In this document: one piece after another, positions 33,063-42,379 of the stretch
How positions within the stretch are numbered: position 1 is the first letter of the stretch
Layout: each line of letters opens with the position of its first letter
The notes under the pieces: generated by a model
What the model was told of the DNA's origin: nothing
What the model saw: only the letters and a program-made list of their open reading frames with translations
Database searches by the model: none
Made by a program: the position numbers and the translations under genes
Source: DATBSL01 sp964561785
GTDB lineage: Bacteria > Acidobacteriota > Vicinamibacteria > Fen-336
NCBI GenBank assembly: GCA_964561785.1
Contig: CAZLRF010000021.1
Coordinates: 1-64,000, forward strand
Length of the DNA: 64,000 bases
Direction: 5' to 3'

Positions 33063-33075
33063 GGCGAGCGCGGCC

Positions 33076-34335
33076 ATGAACGGGCGCGAGCGCGTCCGCA
33101 AGGCGCTGCGGCACGAGGAGACCGACCGGCCGCCGATCGATCTCGGCTCGACCCCGGTCACCGGCATCGCGGCGAGCACCTACTACCGGGTCCGTCAGGC
33201 CCTCGGCCTCGGCGACAACCCGGTGACGATCGAGGAGCCCTTCCAGATCCTGGCCGAGGTGGAGGAGCCGGTGCGGCGAGCCCTCGGGGTCGACACGATC
33301 GGGATCTGGAACCCGACGAACATGTTCGGCTTCCGCAACGAGGGCTGGAAGCCGTGGACGCTGCCCGACGGGACGCCCGGCCTCGTGCCCCGGGACTTCC
33401 AGGTCGACGTGGACGCGAACGGAGACACCCTCATCTACCCGAAGGGCGACCGCACCGCGAAGCCCTCCGGCCGCCTGCCGAAGGGGGGCTACTACTTCGA
33501 CGCGATCGTGCGCCAGGAGCCGATCGACGAGGCCAAGCTCGACCCGCGGGACTGGGCCGAGCAGTTCACCCCCTACACCGACGAGGACCTGCGGTACCTC
33601 GAGGACACGGTCGCCCGGCTCCACTCCGAGACGGAGTACGCCCTCGTCGGCAACTTCTGGCAGGCCAGCCTCGGCGACGTCGCCATCGTGCCCGCCGTCG
33701 GGCTCACCCACCCGAAGGGCCTGCGCGACCCGAACCTCTGGTACGAGTACCTCCTCACCCACTCCGACTACATCCGGGGCATCTTCGAGATCCAGGCGGA
33801 GGCGGCGCTCGAGAACCTCGAGCTCTACCGCCAGGTGATGGGCGACCGCATCGAGGTCGTGGTCATGAGCGGGACCGACTTCGGCGGGCAGCAGCGCCCC
33901 CTGTGCTCGCCGAAGCTCTTCGACCAGCTCTGGAAGCCGCTCTACGCGAAGCTCAACGGCTGGGTGCACGCGCACACGCCGTGGAAGGTCTTCTTCCACT
34001 CGTGCGGCGCCGTCGAGCCGCTGCTCGAGCGCTTCGTCGAGGCGGGGGTCGACATCCTCAACCCCGTGCAGTGCTCGGCGGCGGGGATGGACCCGGCGAC
34101 GCTCAAGGCGAAGTACGGCGAGAGGCTCGTCTTCTGGGGCGGGGGCGTCGACACCCAGAAGACCCTGCCCTTCGGGACCGTCGACGAGGTGCGCGCCGAG
34201 GTGCGCGAGCGCGTCCGCATCTTCGGAACCGGCGGGGGCTTCGTCTTCAACACCGTCCACAACATCCAGGCGCGCACCCCCACCGAGAATGTCCTCGCGA
34301 TGTTCGAGGAGGTCCGCGCGGCGGTCGCCGCGTAG
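33076..34335 (+). CDS. uroporphyrinogen decarboxylase-family corrinoid methyltransferase (MtaA/MtbA-like)
   Basis: A 419-residue member of the UroD fold: MNGRERVRKALRHEETDRPPIDLG at the start is the common opening of non-haem UroD-like methyltransferases. The zinc-type residues are visible as HAHTPWKVFFHSCGAV...LNPVQCSAAGM (His, Cys, Cys), which bind the thiol methyl acceptor in MtaA/MtbA/MetE-like enzymes. The linked corrinoid gene argues for methyl transfer from a methoxylated or methylamine-type substrate, not haem synthesis. Whether it is the first or second transferase of the pathway cannot be told. Confidence 0.88.
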   Translation: MNGRERVRKALRHEETDRPPIDLGSTPVTGIAASTYYRVRQALGLGDNPVTIEEPFQILAEVEEPVRRALGVDTIGIWNPTNMFGFRNEGWKPWTLPDGTPGLVPRDFQVDVDANGDTLIYPKGDRTAKPSGRLPKGGYYFDAIVRQEPIDEAKLDPRDWAEQFTPYTDEDLRYLEDTVARLHSETEYALVGNFWQASLGDVAIVPAVGLTHPKGLRDPNLWYEYLLTHSDYIRGIFEIQAEAALENLELYRQVMGDRIEVVVMSGTDFGGQQRPLCSPKLFDQLWKPLYAKLNGWVHAHTPWKVFFHSCGAVEPLLERFVEAGVDILNPVQCSAAGMDPATLKAKYGERLVFWGGGVDTQKTLPFGTVDEVRAEVRERVRIFGTGGGFVFNTVHNIQARTPTENVLAMFEEVRAAVAA

Positions 34336-34363
34336 TGCCCCGGCTGCCGGCGCTCGCCGCCGC

Positions 34364-34462
34364 CAGTACCGGGTGCTTCGGGAGAAGGGCACCGAGCGGG
34401 CCTTCACGGGCCGCTACTGGGACCACCACGCCGCCGGCACCTACCGCTGCGCGGGCGCCGGT
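34364..34462 (+). pseudogene. msrB fragment (methionine-R-sulfoxide reductase, N-terminal third only)
   Basis: About 33 codons read QYRVLREKGTERAFTGRYWD and then TYRCAG, the unmistakable N-terminal block of MsrB, including the first zinc-type cysteine. The match stops abruptly at about 34462, exactly where sequence of the opposite-strand anti-sigma remnant begins. The start codon and the catalytic C-terminal two-thirds are missing. It is a non-functional scrap left by a rearrangement. Confidence 0.75.
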
Positions 34463-35015
34463 CCAGGAGGCCGGGATCTCGATCTCGTCCGCCCCCACCG
34501 CCTGGGCGAGGGCCTGCAGCCGGGCGCTGTCGAGCCGGACGCGGAAGGACGCCGCGGGGGAAAACCGGGTCTCGACGATCTCGGTGCGCTCCGGCAGGAC
34601 CGTGGGCAGCTGGGCGAGGATCCCGGCCCGGGCTGCGGCCGTCTCGGGGCTCTCCACCACCTCCGGCGGCTGCGGCGGCACCACCACCTCCACCTGCTCG
34701 CCCACGAGGGCCTTGAGGTCGAGCCCGCCCTGGGCGAGGCGCGCGAGGCGCTCGGGGTCGACCGGCACCGCGGCGAAGCGCTTCACGCGGAACAGATCGA
34801 GGAACTCGCGGGCGGTCCGCCCCGCACGGGCTCGAGGGTGAAGGCCAGGACGAGCGCCGCCGCCAGCGAGAGGCCGGCCAGGGCCGGCACGAGACGTGCC
34901 CGGGGCGACCTCGTGCCGCCCTCGGCCGCCACGTCGATGTCGCGCAGCCGCCGCGCGAGCCCCTCGGCGAACTCGGGCCGGGGCTCCTCGCGAAGCCGGG
35001 TCAGGAAGTCGCCCG
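34463..35015 (-). pseudogene. frameshifted anti-sigma factor-like gene
   Basis: Two frames on the minus strand together make one protein. The upstream frame (about 35015 to a stop at 34783) reads DFLTRLREEPRPEFAEGLARRL followed by a membrane helix (LVPALAGLSLAAALVLAF). The second frame takes over near 34810 and continues FLDLFRVKRFAAVPVDPE, VGEQVEVVVPPQPPEVV, AARAGILAQLPTVLP and LDSARLQALAQAVGADEIEIP. This order (cytoplasmic segment, membrane helix, extracytoplasmic domain) is that of an anti-sigma factor. The 3' end runs into the msrB scrap. A frameshift near 34800 and the truncated end make it a pseudogene, unless the base call is wrong. Confidence 0.65.
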
Positions 35016-35342
35016 CAGGGCGTCGTCCTCGATCGGCACCTCAAGGCGCGGGCGCCGGAAGTGGTCGATCGCGACGTTGCGGGCGATCGCGAGGAGCCAC
35101 GTCGAGACCGCCGCCCGGTCCTTCCGGTATCGCTCCCGCGCCCGCCAGGCCTTCTCGAACGTCGACGAGGTCAGGTCCTCGGCCGTCGCCCGCTCGAAGC
35201 CGCGGTAGCGGAAGTAGTTGAAGACGCGGGGCAGCTCCTCGCGGTACGCGGCCTCCCAGTCCACCGCCTCGAGGGGGACGGCCGGGGCGAGCCACTCGAG
35301 GATGCGCACACCACCCATGTCGACGTGGAATACGAAGGCCAC
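35001..35342 (-). pseudogene. ECF sigma factor truncated after region 2
   Basis: A 113-residue frame. DWEAAYREELPRVFNYFRYRGFERATAEDL and TSSTFEKAWRARERYRKDRAAVSTWLLAIARNVAIDHFRR are sigma region 2, including the -10-recognition helix. The frame ends seventeen residues later, where region 4 (the -35-binding domain, about 60 residues) should follow. Full ECF sigmas are about 170-190 residues. The downstream anti-sigma remnant overlaps its end, so region 4 seems deleted. It could still be translated, but would not bind promoters normally. Confidence 0.65.
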
Positions 35343-35395
35343 GCGAAGGTATCACAGGCGCGCCGAAGGCGGAGGGTGTAGATACGCGAAATCTC

Positions 35396-35425
35396 TTGAT
35401 GGGAAAGGGACTTAATCCCTAGAAT
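35396..35425 (+). promoter_or_regulatory. sigma-70-type promoter of the giant C25 peptidase gene
   Basis: TTGATG (35396-35401) and TAGAAT (35420-35425) are separated by 18 bases in a locally AT-rich stretch. The predicted start lies about 75 bases before the ATG at 35509, leaving an untranslated leader that ends with GGAGGTGAGGT, a strong ribosome site. Confidence 0.6.
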
Positions 35426-35508
35426 CTGCAGCAGCGTATTAGGTTTTGGGGCGAGGTTCGGCGCCTCTGGCCCGTTGCTTGCTGTCTGAGGAGTCTCGGA
35501 GGTGAGGT

Positions 35509-38500
35509 ATGTCCGGAATACTGACGCCGGCCAGGGCGGGCATGAAGGCGCTTCTCGCGCTGGCCCTGCCGGCGATGCTCCCCCTCCCGGCCGCCGCGGA
35601 TTCGAACTGGTGGAACGCCTCCTGGACGGCCCGCCGCAAGCTGACCTTCAACAACGCCGCCCAGGGAACCGATCTCGTGGCCTTCCCCGTCCTCGTGCGG
35701 CTCGACGCGACGAGAGTCGACTACGCAAAGACACAGAACGCCGGGCAGGATCTCCGCTTCGTCGACGCCGACAACGCCACCGTGCTCCCCCACGAGATCG
35801 AGTCCTGGAACGAGGCGGGGTCGTCGTACGTGTGGGTCAGGGTGCCGCGGATCGACGCGGGATCCACCACCGACTTCGTCTACATGTACTACGGGAACCC
35901 GGCCGCCGCCGACGGCCAGAACGTGGCCGCGGTGTGGGACACGGACTTCAAGATGGTGCACCACCTGAAGGAGACCTCGGGGCAGCATCAGGACTCGACC
36001 ACGAGCAACAACGACTCGGTCGTCGTGAACGTGGCGGCCCAGGGCACGGCCACCGGCCGGGTGAACGGGGCCGACACCTTCGTCGCGGCGAGCGCGCACA
36101 ATGTGGACGTGGCCGACGCCGCCACGCTCGACGCCGCCGCGGGCGAGTCGCTGACGGTCGAGGCCTGGGTCCGCAGCTCCTCCGCCTCGAACTTCATGGT
36201 CGCGGTCAGCAAGGAGGAGGACGGTGTCGCCGAGTACCAGCTCTGGGTGCAGAACGGCAACGCCTCCTTCTGGACGAACTACGACCCGGACGGCATCGGC
36301 GGGGTCGAGTACCCGGCGCGGGTCAACAGCGCCGTCAACGTCCGCGACGGGGGCTGGCACTACCTCGTGGGACGATGGAACGGGACGACGAAGACCGCGG
36401 ACCTCTACGTGGACGGCGCCGCCGCGGGCACGCCGGCGACGAACGCGCTGATGGTCGACCTCGCGAGCGCCAACCCTCTCGTGATCGGCGAGGAGGGCGA
36501 CTCCAACCGGGGGGGCAACTTCGACGGCGACCTCGACGAAGTCCGCGTCTCGAAGGTCCTGCGTTCGCCTGACTGGATCCGGGCCCAGCACCTGTCGATG
36601 ACGGACGCCTTCATCACCTTCGGCTCCGAGCCGCTCCGCACGTTCACCGACGTGACCGCGAGGTGCGGCTTGTCCTTCGATCGCTCCCCTCTCGACAAGG
36701 TCAGCCAGCGCAAGGTCGTCCGGGACAGGAACGGCTATCGCTACCTCGTCTTCGGCCGCTTCCGGGACACCGGGGGCTGCGTCGGCTACCAGGAGATCCG
36801 GCTCGCCCGGTCGACGGACGGCGGGGCGACCTGGACGGAGGTGACGCTGTTCGGCCAGGGTGGCCTCGCCTGGGACACCTCGACCGAGAGCTTCATCTAC
36901 CCCGCCGTCGACGTCAACCCGGCTGGCGACCAGCTGCACGTGATCGTGCAGCACCAGGCCGGGCGCCTGCTCTACGCGAAGAACGCCGCTCTCGCGAGCT
37001 GGGACCAGGCGGCGGCGTGGACGCGGGCGGACGGCACCCGCGGGGGGAACAACCCGCCGCTGGAGTTCCAAGGCGCTGAGCAGGTGAACTCCCGCAGCAT
37101 CCTGACCGACACCGCGCCCGCGATCGCCGTCGACGGGGACGGCCTGCCCCACGTGGCCTACCAGGCGACGGACCTTTCGGACCGCAACGTCTACTGGCGG
37201 TTCTGGAGGCCCGGCCTCGGCGTCTGGAGCGGAGAGGGTCAGGTCAGCGACACGATCTCCTGCGGGACCTCGGCGCGCGACGTCAGCGTCGACTTCGGTC
37301 GAGGCAAGGACGGAAGCGGGGTTGTCAAGGACCGCGTCCACTTCCTCTACATGGCGGACGCGAACTGCGGGTTCGGCGTCGACACGCTCTGCTACTCCTT
37401 CGTGGAGAAGACGGGGGCAGAGACGTTCGCCGTGACCCAGAAGGCCTGCACGGGCTCGGGCCTCCCCCCCTACGACTACGTCTACCTCACGAACGGCACC
37501 GGCCCCGGCCGTATCTCGAAGGGCGCGAGCCTCGTCGCGAACGGGGGCGAGGTCTGGGTTGTCGGAGGCTTCGACTCCGGCGGCGGGGCGACCGTCAAGT
37601 TCGCCTACTCCAGCACGAACGGCGACCTTTGGCCCGTCGGGGCGGCGGCCGGAGCGCAGATGCACTCCTCCGCCATGCCGTCGGGCTTCGAGGGCTACCC
37701 GCTGGTCGGGGCGGACCTGGCCGGCCACAAGCACCGGGTCCTCTCCGCGGAGGCGCTCGGCGGGTCGACCACGCGCCTCTTCGGCTACCAGTGGCGGCCG
37801 CGGCGCTACGGGTCGGTCGAGAGCTCGCTCTTCCGCTTCCGCTCGCTCCTGCAGCAGGACAACAGCGCAGGGGAAGCGACGGACGCCGCCCACGTCACCA
37901 TGGAGAAGGAGAAGCGCGGGGCGGACTTCGCCTCCTGCTTCTACGTGTCGAGCGGCACCGTCTACCCGCTGGCGGTCGACGAGATCCGGTGCTCGATCGA
38001 GCCGTCCGTGATCTACCGCTCGATCAGCCAAGGCTCGAAGGCGGCGGAGTCGACGGGGACCGTCTCGGCGACGAACGGCAGCAGGACGGTCACCGGGACC
38101 GGTACCGCGTGGAAGACGAACCGCTGGGGAACGGGCGACCGCCTGACCCTCGAGGGCGCCGACTACGTCGTGGCCGCGGTCGCCTCCGACACGCAGCTGT
38201 CCCTCACCACGCCGTTTCTGGGCCAGACCGGCGGCGGGAAGGCCTACACGCTCGCCCGGCAGTTCACGGCGCTCCAGACGTGGGAGAACTGCGTCTCCGG
38301 CAACGCCGCCCAGTGCCCGGTGGCCCCGTCCGGCTCGGCGAGCCTCGTGGCCGACAACCGGATCGAGATCGGCCTCGTCTACCGGGACGGCGGCGGCGGC
38401 CTGTCCGGGGTCACGATCGACGGCTCGACGACCGACATCGCCCACACGATCACGCTGCAGGCGGCGCCCGGCAACCGCCACCTGGGCAACCCGCTCGCCG

Positions 38501-41500
38501 GGGCGTACCTGCAGCCGCTCTTCGCCCCCACCGTCCTCGTCAAGGACCTGAACGTGCGCGTGGAGTGGCTCGTCATGCGCGGCGGGGGCAGCGGCGTCAC
38601 GGAGGGATCGGTCCGGGTGGACGTCACGGACTCGGGATTCAACGGCCCGATCGAGATCCTCAACAACGTCATGGTCAACCTCGGCAACAGCGGGGTCGTG
38701 GTCGGCTCGACGGAGTCCCAGAGCGTCGTCGTCGACGTCGCGAACAACGTGATCGCCCCCAACAGCTCCTCCTTCCAGGCGATCCGGCTCGCCCCGTTCG
38801 GGAGCACGTTCAACCCGGGCTCGGACGTCTACGTCGTCAACAACACCGCCTACGGCGACGCGACGAACGGGATCGTGTCGCTGGCCGCCGCCAACCCGGC
38901 GGTCTCGTTGATCAACAACATCGCCTGGGGCTACACGGCCAGCTGCTTCAACGTGCCATCGCCGGCGGCCGAGAGCGACTTCAACCTCTCGAGCGACGCC
39001 ACCGCACCGGGCCTCGCCTCGAAGCTGAACGTCCCCGCGAGCGGCCCGGGGGGCGTGAACTTCACCGACCCCGGCAACTCTCCGGGCAGCCACAACTACC
39101 ACCTGCTCGCGGACAGCGTGGCGATCGAGGGCGGCGTCACCCTCGCCTCGATCTTCGAGCGGGACTGGGACTCGCAGAAGCGTCCAGGCGGAAGCCTGTG
39201 GGACATCGGGGCGGACGAGTTCGGCGCGCCGACCGCGGTTCGTCTCGTTTCGTTCGTGGCGACTCCCCTGGACCGCTCGGTGGCGGTGGAATGGCGGACG
39301 GGGTCGGAGCTGGACAACGTGGGTTTCCACGTGTGGCGGGGCCCGAGCGCCGAGGGTCCGTGGAGGCGGGTCACGCCGGCGATCGTGCCCGGGGCGGGGA
39401 CCTCCGTGCTCGGCCACGCCTACTCCTGGCTCGACACGGGTCTCGCGAACGGGACGGAGTACTTCTACCGCCTCGAGGACGTGGACACGTCCTCGGTGTC
39501 GACGTTCCACGGGCCGGTCTCGGCGGTGCCGGGGGCGGGGGTTGCGCCTCCCTCCGAGCCTGGCGAGGGGGGCGGCTCGGGCCCTGGCGGCGGCTCCGGC
39601 GAGGCGGCCTCCGCGTGCCCCTCGTGGGTCAGGGCCGCCTACGGCGCGCCGCTGCCCGCCGGCGCGTCCTGCACGCGCCACGGCGACCCCGAGGCCGTCT
39701 CCTTCGAGGTCGTCTCGCGCGACGCGCGCGGGGCGACGCTCGAGCTGCGCACGGGCGGCTTCTGGGCCTTGCGGGAGCCCGCGGGCGCGGGCGAGGTCTC
39801 CGGCACGGTGCGCGTGTACGTGCCCGGCCTCGACACGCCCTCCGATCCCACCGCCCCGGCGCTCCCCCTGCGCCGCGCCCTCGTCGAGGCGACGGTCGGC
39901 AGGAAGGTCCGCCTCGTCTCCGCCGAGCCCTTCGACCTCTTCGGCTTCCCGGGAATGCGGCCCTCCGCGGTCGGGCGCCCCGAGGCCGCCGTCTTCCCGG
40001 ACGGCACCGTACGCCCCGCGCGCCGCGCCGTGGCCGCTCCCCGTCTGCGCCGCGGCTATCTCCCGCAGCTCTGCGCCCGGCTCGCCCCGTCCGTCTTCCA
40101 GGGCGAGAGAAAGAGCGCGGTCGTCGAGATCTTCCCCGTCCGCTTCGACGGCTACCGACAGCAGCTCGTCCTCGCCCGCCGTGTCCGCGTCCGCGTCGCG
40201 TTCACCGGCGTCGAGGCGGCCGAGACCGGCTCGGGCTCCACCGGCCGCCTCGTCCGCAAGCGGGCCGTCTTGCGCGACGTCCTCGCGCTGCTTCACACCA
40301 CGCACCGGGGGCTCCACGCCGTCTCCTTCGAGGAGCTGTTCCCGGGTCGCCAGCGGCCCATGGCCGCCTCGCTCCTGCGCCTGCAGCGCCAGGGCGAGGC
40401 CGTGCCCTTCCGCATCGAGCCGCCCTCGGCCGCCTTCGGCCCGGGCAGCGTGCTGTACTTCTTCGCCGACCGCGTCGCCTCCTCGACCGACTTCACGGGC
40501 GAGGTCGCCTGGGAGCTCGTGCGCGGCCCCGGGGAGCCTCTCGGCGTCGTCCTCGCCCCCCCCGAGGGGGCGCCGTCCCCGGCCTCGGTGGGAGTCGCCT
40601 CCTTCGAGGTCAACCGGTTCTACATGCCCGACCTCCTCGAGGCCCCCGACCCCTGGCTCTGGCAGGCCGCCATCGCCTCCCCGGGATCGCCCGTCACCGC
40701 CGCGCCCTTGTCCTTCTCGCTGTCGGGGGTGGACCAGGCATCGCTCACCGACGCGCGCCTCGTCGTCCACCTCCAGGGCGGCTCCGAGTCCGGGTACACC
40801 ACCGACCACCACCTCGAGGTCCGCCTCAACGGCTCGCCGGTCGCAGAGACCTCCTTCTCCGGCAAGAAGCCCCACCGCTTCGACCTCGCCGTCCCCGCCG
40901 CGAGCCTGCTCGAGGGCGCGAACACCCTCACCCTCGTCAACCTCGCCGACACCGGCGTCACCTCACGCGTCTTCCTCGACCGCTTCTCCGTCTCTTATCC
41001 CCAGGCCCCCGCGCTGCGGGGCGGCCTGCTCGAGGGAACGTGGGCCGAGCCCGGTGTCGCCGAGGTCGCCGGGGCGGGCCCCGCCTCGATCGTCCTCGAC
41101 ACCACCCTCGCCGCGGGCGCCGACGTCGCCGGCTCCTCCCCCGTGAAGTGGCTCCTCGGAGCCGAGCCGACCGGCTCGTCGCTGCGCTTCCGCGCCGAGG
41201 CCGGCAGGCGCTACCTCGTCGTCTCCCCCCACGCCCTGCTCCGCCCACGCGTCTCGCGGCCCGCCCCCTCCCCCCTGCGCGACACGCAGAACCAGGCCGA
41301 CTTCATCCTCGTCGCTCCCCGCGACTTCCTCGACGCCGCCCAGCCGCTGCTCGAACGCCGAGCGAGCCAGGGACTCACCACCGCCGCCGTCTCCTTCGAG
41401 GAGATCGCCGAAACCTTCGGGCGCGGACAGCCCTCCCCCGAGGCCATCCGCGACTTCCTCTCCTTCGCCTTCCACTCCTGGGCCCGTCCCTCCCCGCGCT

Positions 41501-42336
41501 ACGTCCTGCTCCTCGGCGACTCGACCTTCGACCCCCGCCGCTTCCAGGCCGCCTCCACGCCCTCCCCCCTGCCCGCACTGTGGGAGAAGACCAGCTATCT
41601 CCTCACCGCCTCCGACCCCGCCCTCGCCGCGGTCAACGGGACCGATCTGCTCCCCGACCTCGCCATCGGACGGCTCCCCGCACGCAGCCCCGACGAGGCC
41701 GCCGCCCTCGTCCACAAGATCCTCGCGTTCGAGGACTCCGGGCAGAACCTCGACGGCAACGCCGTGCTCGTCGCCGACAACCCCGACGAGGCCGGCGACT
41801 TCGAGGCCGACGTCGAGGACATCCGCGCGAGCTTCCTCGCCAAGCGGCCCACGCAGCTCCTGCGCCTGAGCGAGCTCGGCTCCTCCATGCGCCCCGCCGT
41901 CAAGGACGCCTTCGACCGCGGCGCCTCCCTCGTGAGCTACGTCGGTCACGGCGGGGCCGCCGTCTGGGCCTCCGAGAACGTCTGGAACACCTGGGACACC
42001 CCCACCCTCCTCGCCCAGTCCCGTCAGCCCCTCCTCCTCACCCTGAACTGCCTCAACGGATACTTCGTCGCCAACACCCACGACGCCCTCGCCGAGGCCC
42101 TCCTCAAGGCCCAGGGCAGAGGCGCCATCGCCGCCTTCTCACCCTCCGGGCTCTCCCTCGACGCCCCCGCCCACCTCTACCACCGCGCCCTCGTCGCCGA
42201 GATCACCGCCGGACACCACCAGCGCCTCGGAGACGCCCTCCTCGCCGCTCAGAACGCCTACGCCCAGACCGGCCTCATGCCCGAGCTGCTCGCCGTCTAC
42301 CACCTCCTCGGCGACCCCACGATGCGCCTGCGCTGA
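35509..42336 (+). CDS. giant secreted multidomain gingipain-like (C25) cysteine peptidase
   Basis: A 2275-residue exported protein with signal peptide (residues 12-30, KALLALALPAMLPLPAAA). In order: a DUF2341 domain (about 35-135, NWWNASWTARRKLTF); a LamG/concanavalin-like domain (about 150-370); a sialidase/BNR-like region (about 370-790); a right-handed beta-helix-like stretch (about 950-1230); an Fn3-like domain (about 1240-1340, VAVEWRTGSELDNVGFHVWRG); a Gly-rich linker near 1345-1365; the C25-associated beta region (1370-1900); and the C25 catalytic domain from about 1927. The catalytic His2147 is in SYVGHGG and Cys2181 in LNCLNGYF. It should cleave proteins outside the cell. There is no type IX sorting tail at the C-terminus, so the export route beyond the inner membrane is unknown. 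Confidence 0.88.
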   Translation: MSGILTPARAGMKALLALALPAMLPLPAAADSNWWNASWTARRKLTFNNAAQGTDLVAFPVLVRLDATRVDYAKTQNAGQDLRFVDADNATVLPHEIESWNEAGSSYVWVRVPRIDAGSTTDFVYMYYGNPAAADGQNVAAVWDTDFKMVHHLKETSGQHQDSTTSNNDSVVVNVAAQGTATGRVNGADTFVAASAHNVDVADAATLDAAAGESLTVEAWVRSSSASNFMVAVSKEEDGVAEYQLWVQNGNASFWTNYDPDGIGGVEYPARVNSAVNVRDGGWHYLVGRWNGTTKTADLYVDGAAAGTPATNALMVDLASANPLVIGEEGDSNRGGNFDGDLDEVRVSKVLRSPDWIRAQHLSMTDAFITFGSEPLRTFTDVTARCGLSFDRSPLDKVSQRKVVRDRNGYRYLVFGRFRDTGGCVGYQEIRLARSTDGGATWTEVTLFGQGGLAWDTSTESFIYPAVDVNPAGDQLHVIVQHQAGRLLYAKNAALASWDQAAAWTRADGTRGGNNPPLEFQGAEQVNSRSILTDTAPAIAVDGDGLPHVAYQATDLSDRNVYWRFWRPGLGVWSGEGQVSDTISCGTSARDVSVDFGRGKDGSGVVKDRVHFLYMADANCGFGVDTLCYSFVEKTGAETFAVTQKACTGSGLPPYDYVYLTNGTGPGRISKGASLVANGGEVWVVGGFDSGGGATVKFAYSSTNGDLWPVGAAAGAQMHSSAMPSGFEGYPLVGADLAGHKHRVLSAEALGGSTTRLFGYQWRPRRYGSVESSLFRFRSLLQQDNSAGEATDAAHVTMEKEKRGADFASCFYVSSGTVYPLAVDEIRCSIEPSVIYRSISQGSKAAESTGTVSATNGSRTVTGTGTAWKTNRWGTGDRLTLEGADYVVAAVASDTQLSLTTPFLGQTGGGKAYTLARQFTALQTWENCVSGNAAQCPVAPSGSASLVADNRIEIGLVYRDGGGGLSGVTIDGSTTDIAHTITLQAAPGNRHLGNPLAGAYLQPLFAPTVLVKDLNVRVEWLVMRGGGSGVTEGSVRVDVTDSGFNGPIEILNNVMVNLGNSGVVVGSTESQSVVVDVANNVIAPNSSSFQAIRLAPFGSTFNPGSDVYVVNNTAYGDATNGIVSLAAANPAVSLINNIAWGYTASCFNVPSPAAESDFNLSSDATAPGLASKLNVPASGPGGVNFTDPGNSPGSHNYHLLADSVAIEGGVTLASIFERDWDSQKRPGGSLWDIGADEFGAPTAVRLVSFVATPLDRSVAVEWRTGSELDNVGFHVWRGPSAEGPWRRVTPAIVPGAGTSVLGHAYSWLDTGLANGTEYFYRLEDVDTSSVSTFHGPVSAVPGAGVAPPSEPGEGGGSGPGGGSGEAASACPSWVRAAYGAPLPAGASCTRHGDPEAVSFEVVSRDARGATLELRTGGFWALREPAGAGEVSGTVRVYVPGLDTPSDPTAPALPLRRALVEATVGRKVRLVSAEPFDLFGFPGMRPSAVGRPEAAVFPDGTVRPARRAVAAPRLRRGYLPQLCARLAPSVFQGERKSAVVEIFPVRFDGYRQQLVLARRVRVRVAFTGVEAAETGSGSTGRLVRKRAVLRDVLALLHTTHRGLHAVSFEELFPGRQRPMAASLLRLQRQGEAVPFRIEPPSAAFGPGSVLYFFADRVASSTDFTGEVAWELVRGPGEPLGVVLAPPEGAPSPASVGVASFEVNRFYMPDLLEAPDPWLWQAAIASPGSPVTAAPLSFSLSGVDQASLTDARLVVHLQGGSESGYTTDHHLEVRLNGSPVAETSFSGKKPHRFDLAVPAASLLEGANTLTLVNLADTGVTSRVFLDRFSVSYPQAPALRGGLLEGTWAEPGVAEVAGAGPASIVLDTTLAAGADVAGSSPVKWLLGAEPTGSSLRFRAEAGRRYLVVSPHALLRPRVSRPAPSPLRDTQNQADFILVAPRDFLDAAQPLLERRASQGLTTAAVSFEEIAETFGRGQPSPEAIRDFLSFAFHSWARPSPRYVLLLGDSTFDPRRFQAASTPSPLPALWEKTSYLLTASDPALAAVNGTDLLPDLAIGRLPARSPDEAAALVHKILAFEDSGQNLDGNAVLVADNPDEAGDFEADVEDIRASFLAKRPTQLLRLSELGSSMRPAVKDAFDRGASLVSYVGHGGAAVWASENVWNTWDTPTLLAQSRQPLLLTLNCLNGYFVANTHDALAEALLKAQGRGAIAAFSPSGLSLDAPAHLYHRALVAEITAGHHQRLGDALLAAQNAYAQTGLMPELLAVYHLLGDPTMRLR

Positions 42337-42379
42337 GGTGAGCCCGTCGTCGTTCGGGGCCGCGGGGCTGCGGCGGGTC

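Noticed and set aside
34247..35044. One continuous minus-strand gene of 265 codons
   Set aside because: Its first 78 codons are Arg/Gly-rich and lack any family resemblance, whereas another frame there encodes the expected cytoplasmic and membrane part of the anti-sigma factor.
35419..40875. Very long antisense frame (about 1800 codons) opposite the C25 peptidase gene
   Set aside because: It is a by-product of GC-rich codon usage: low-complexity Arg/Val/Gly composition, no domain, and the plus strand encodes clear domains with signal peptide and promoter.
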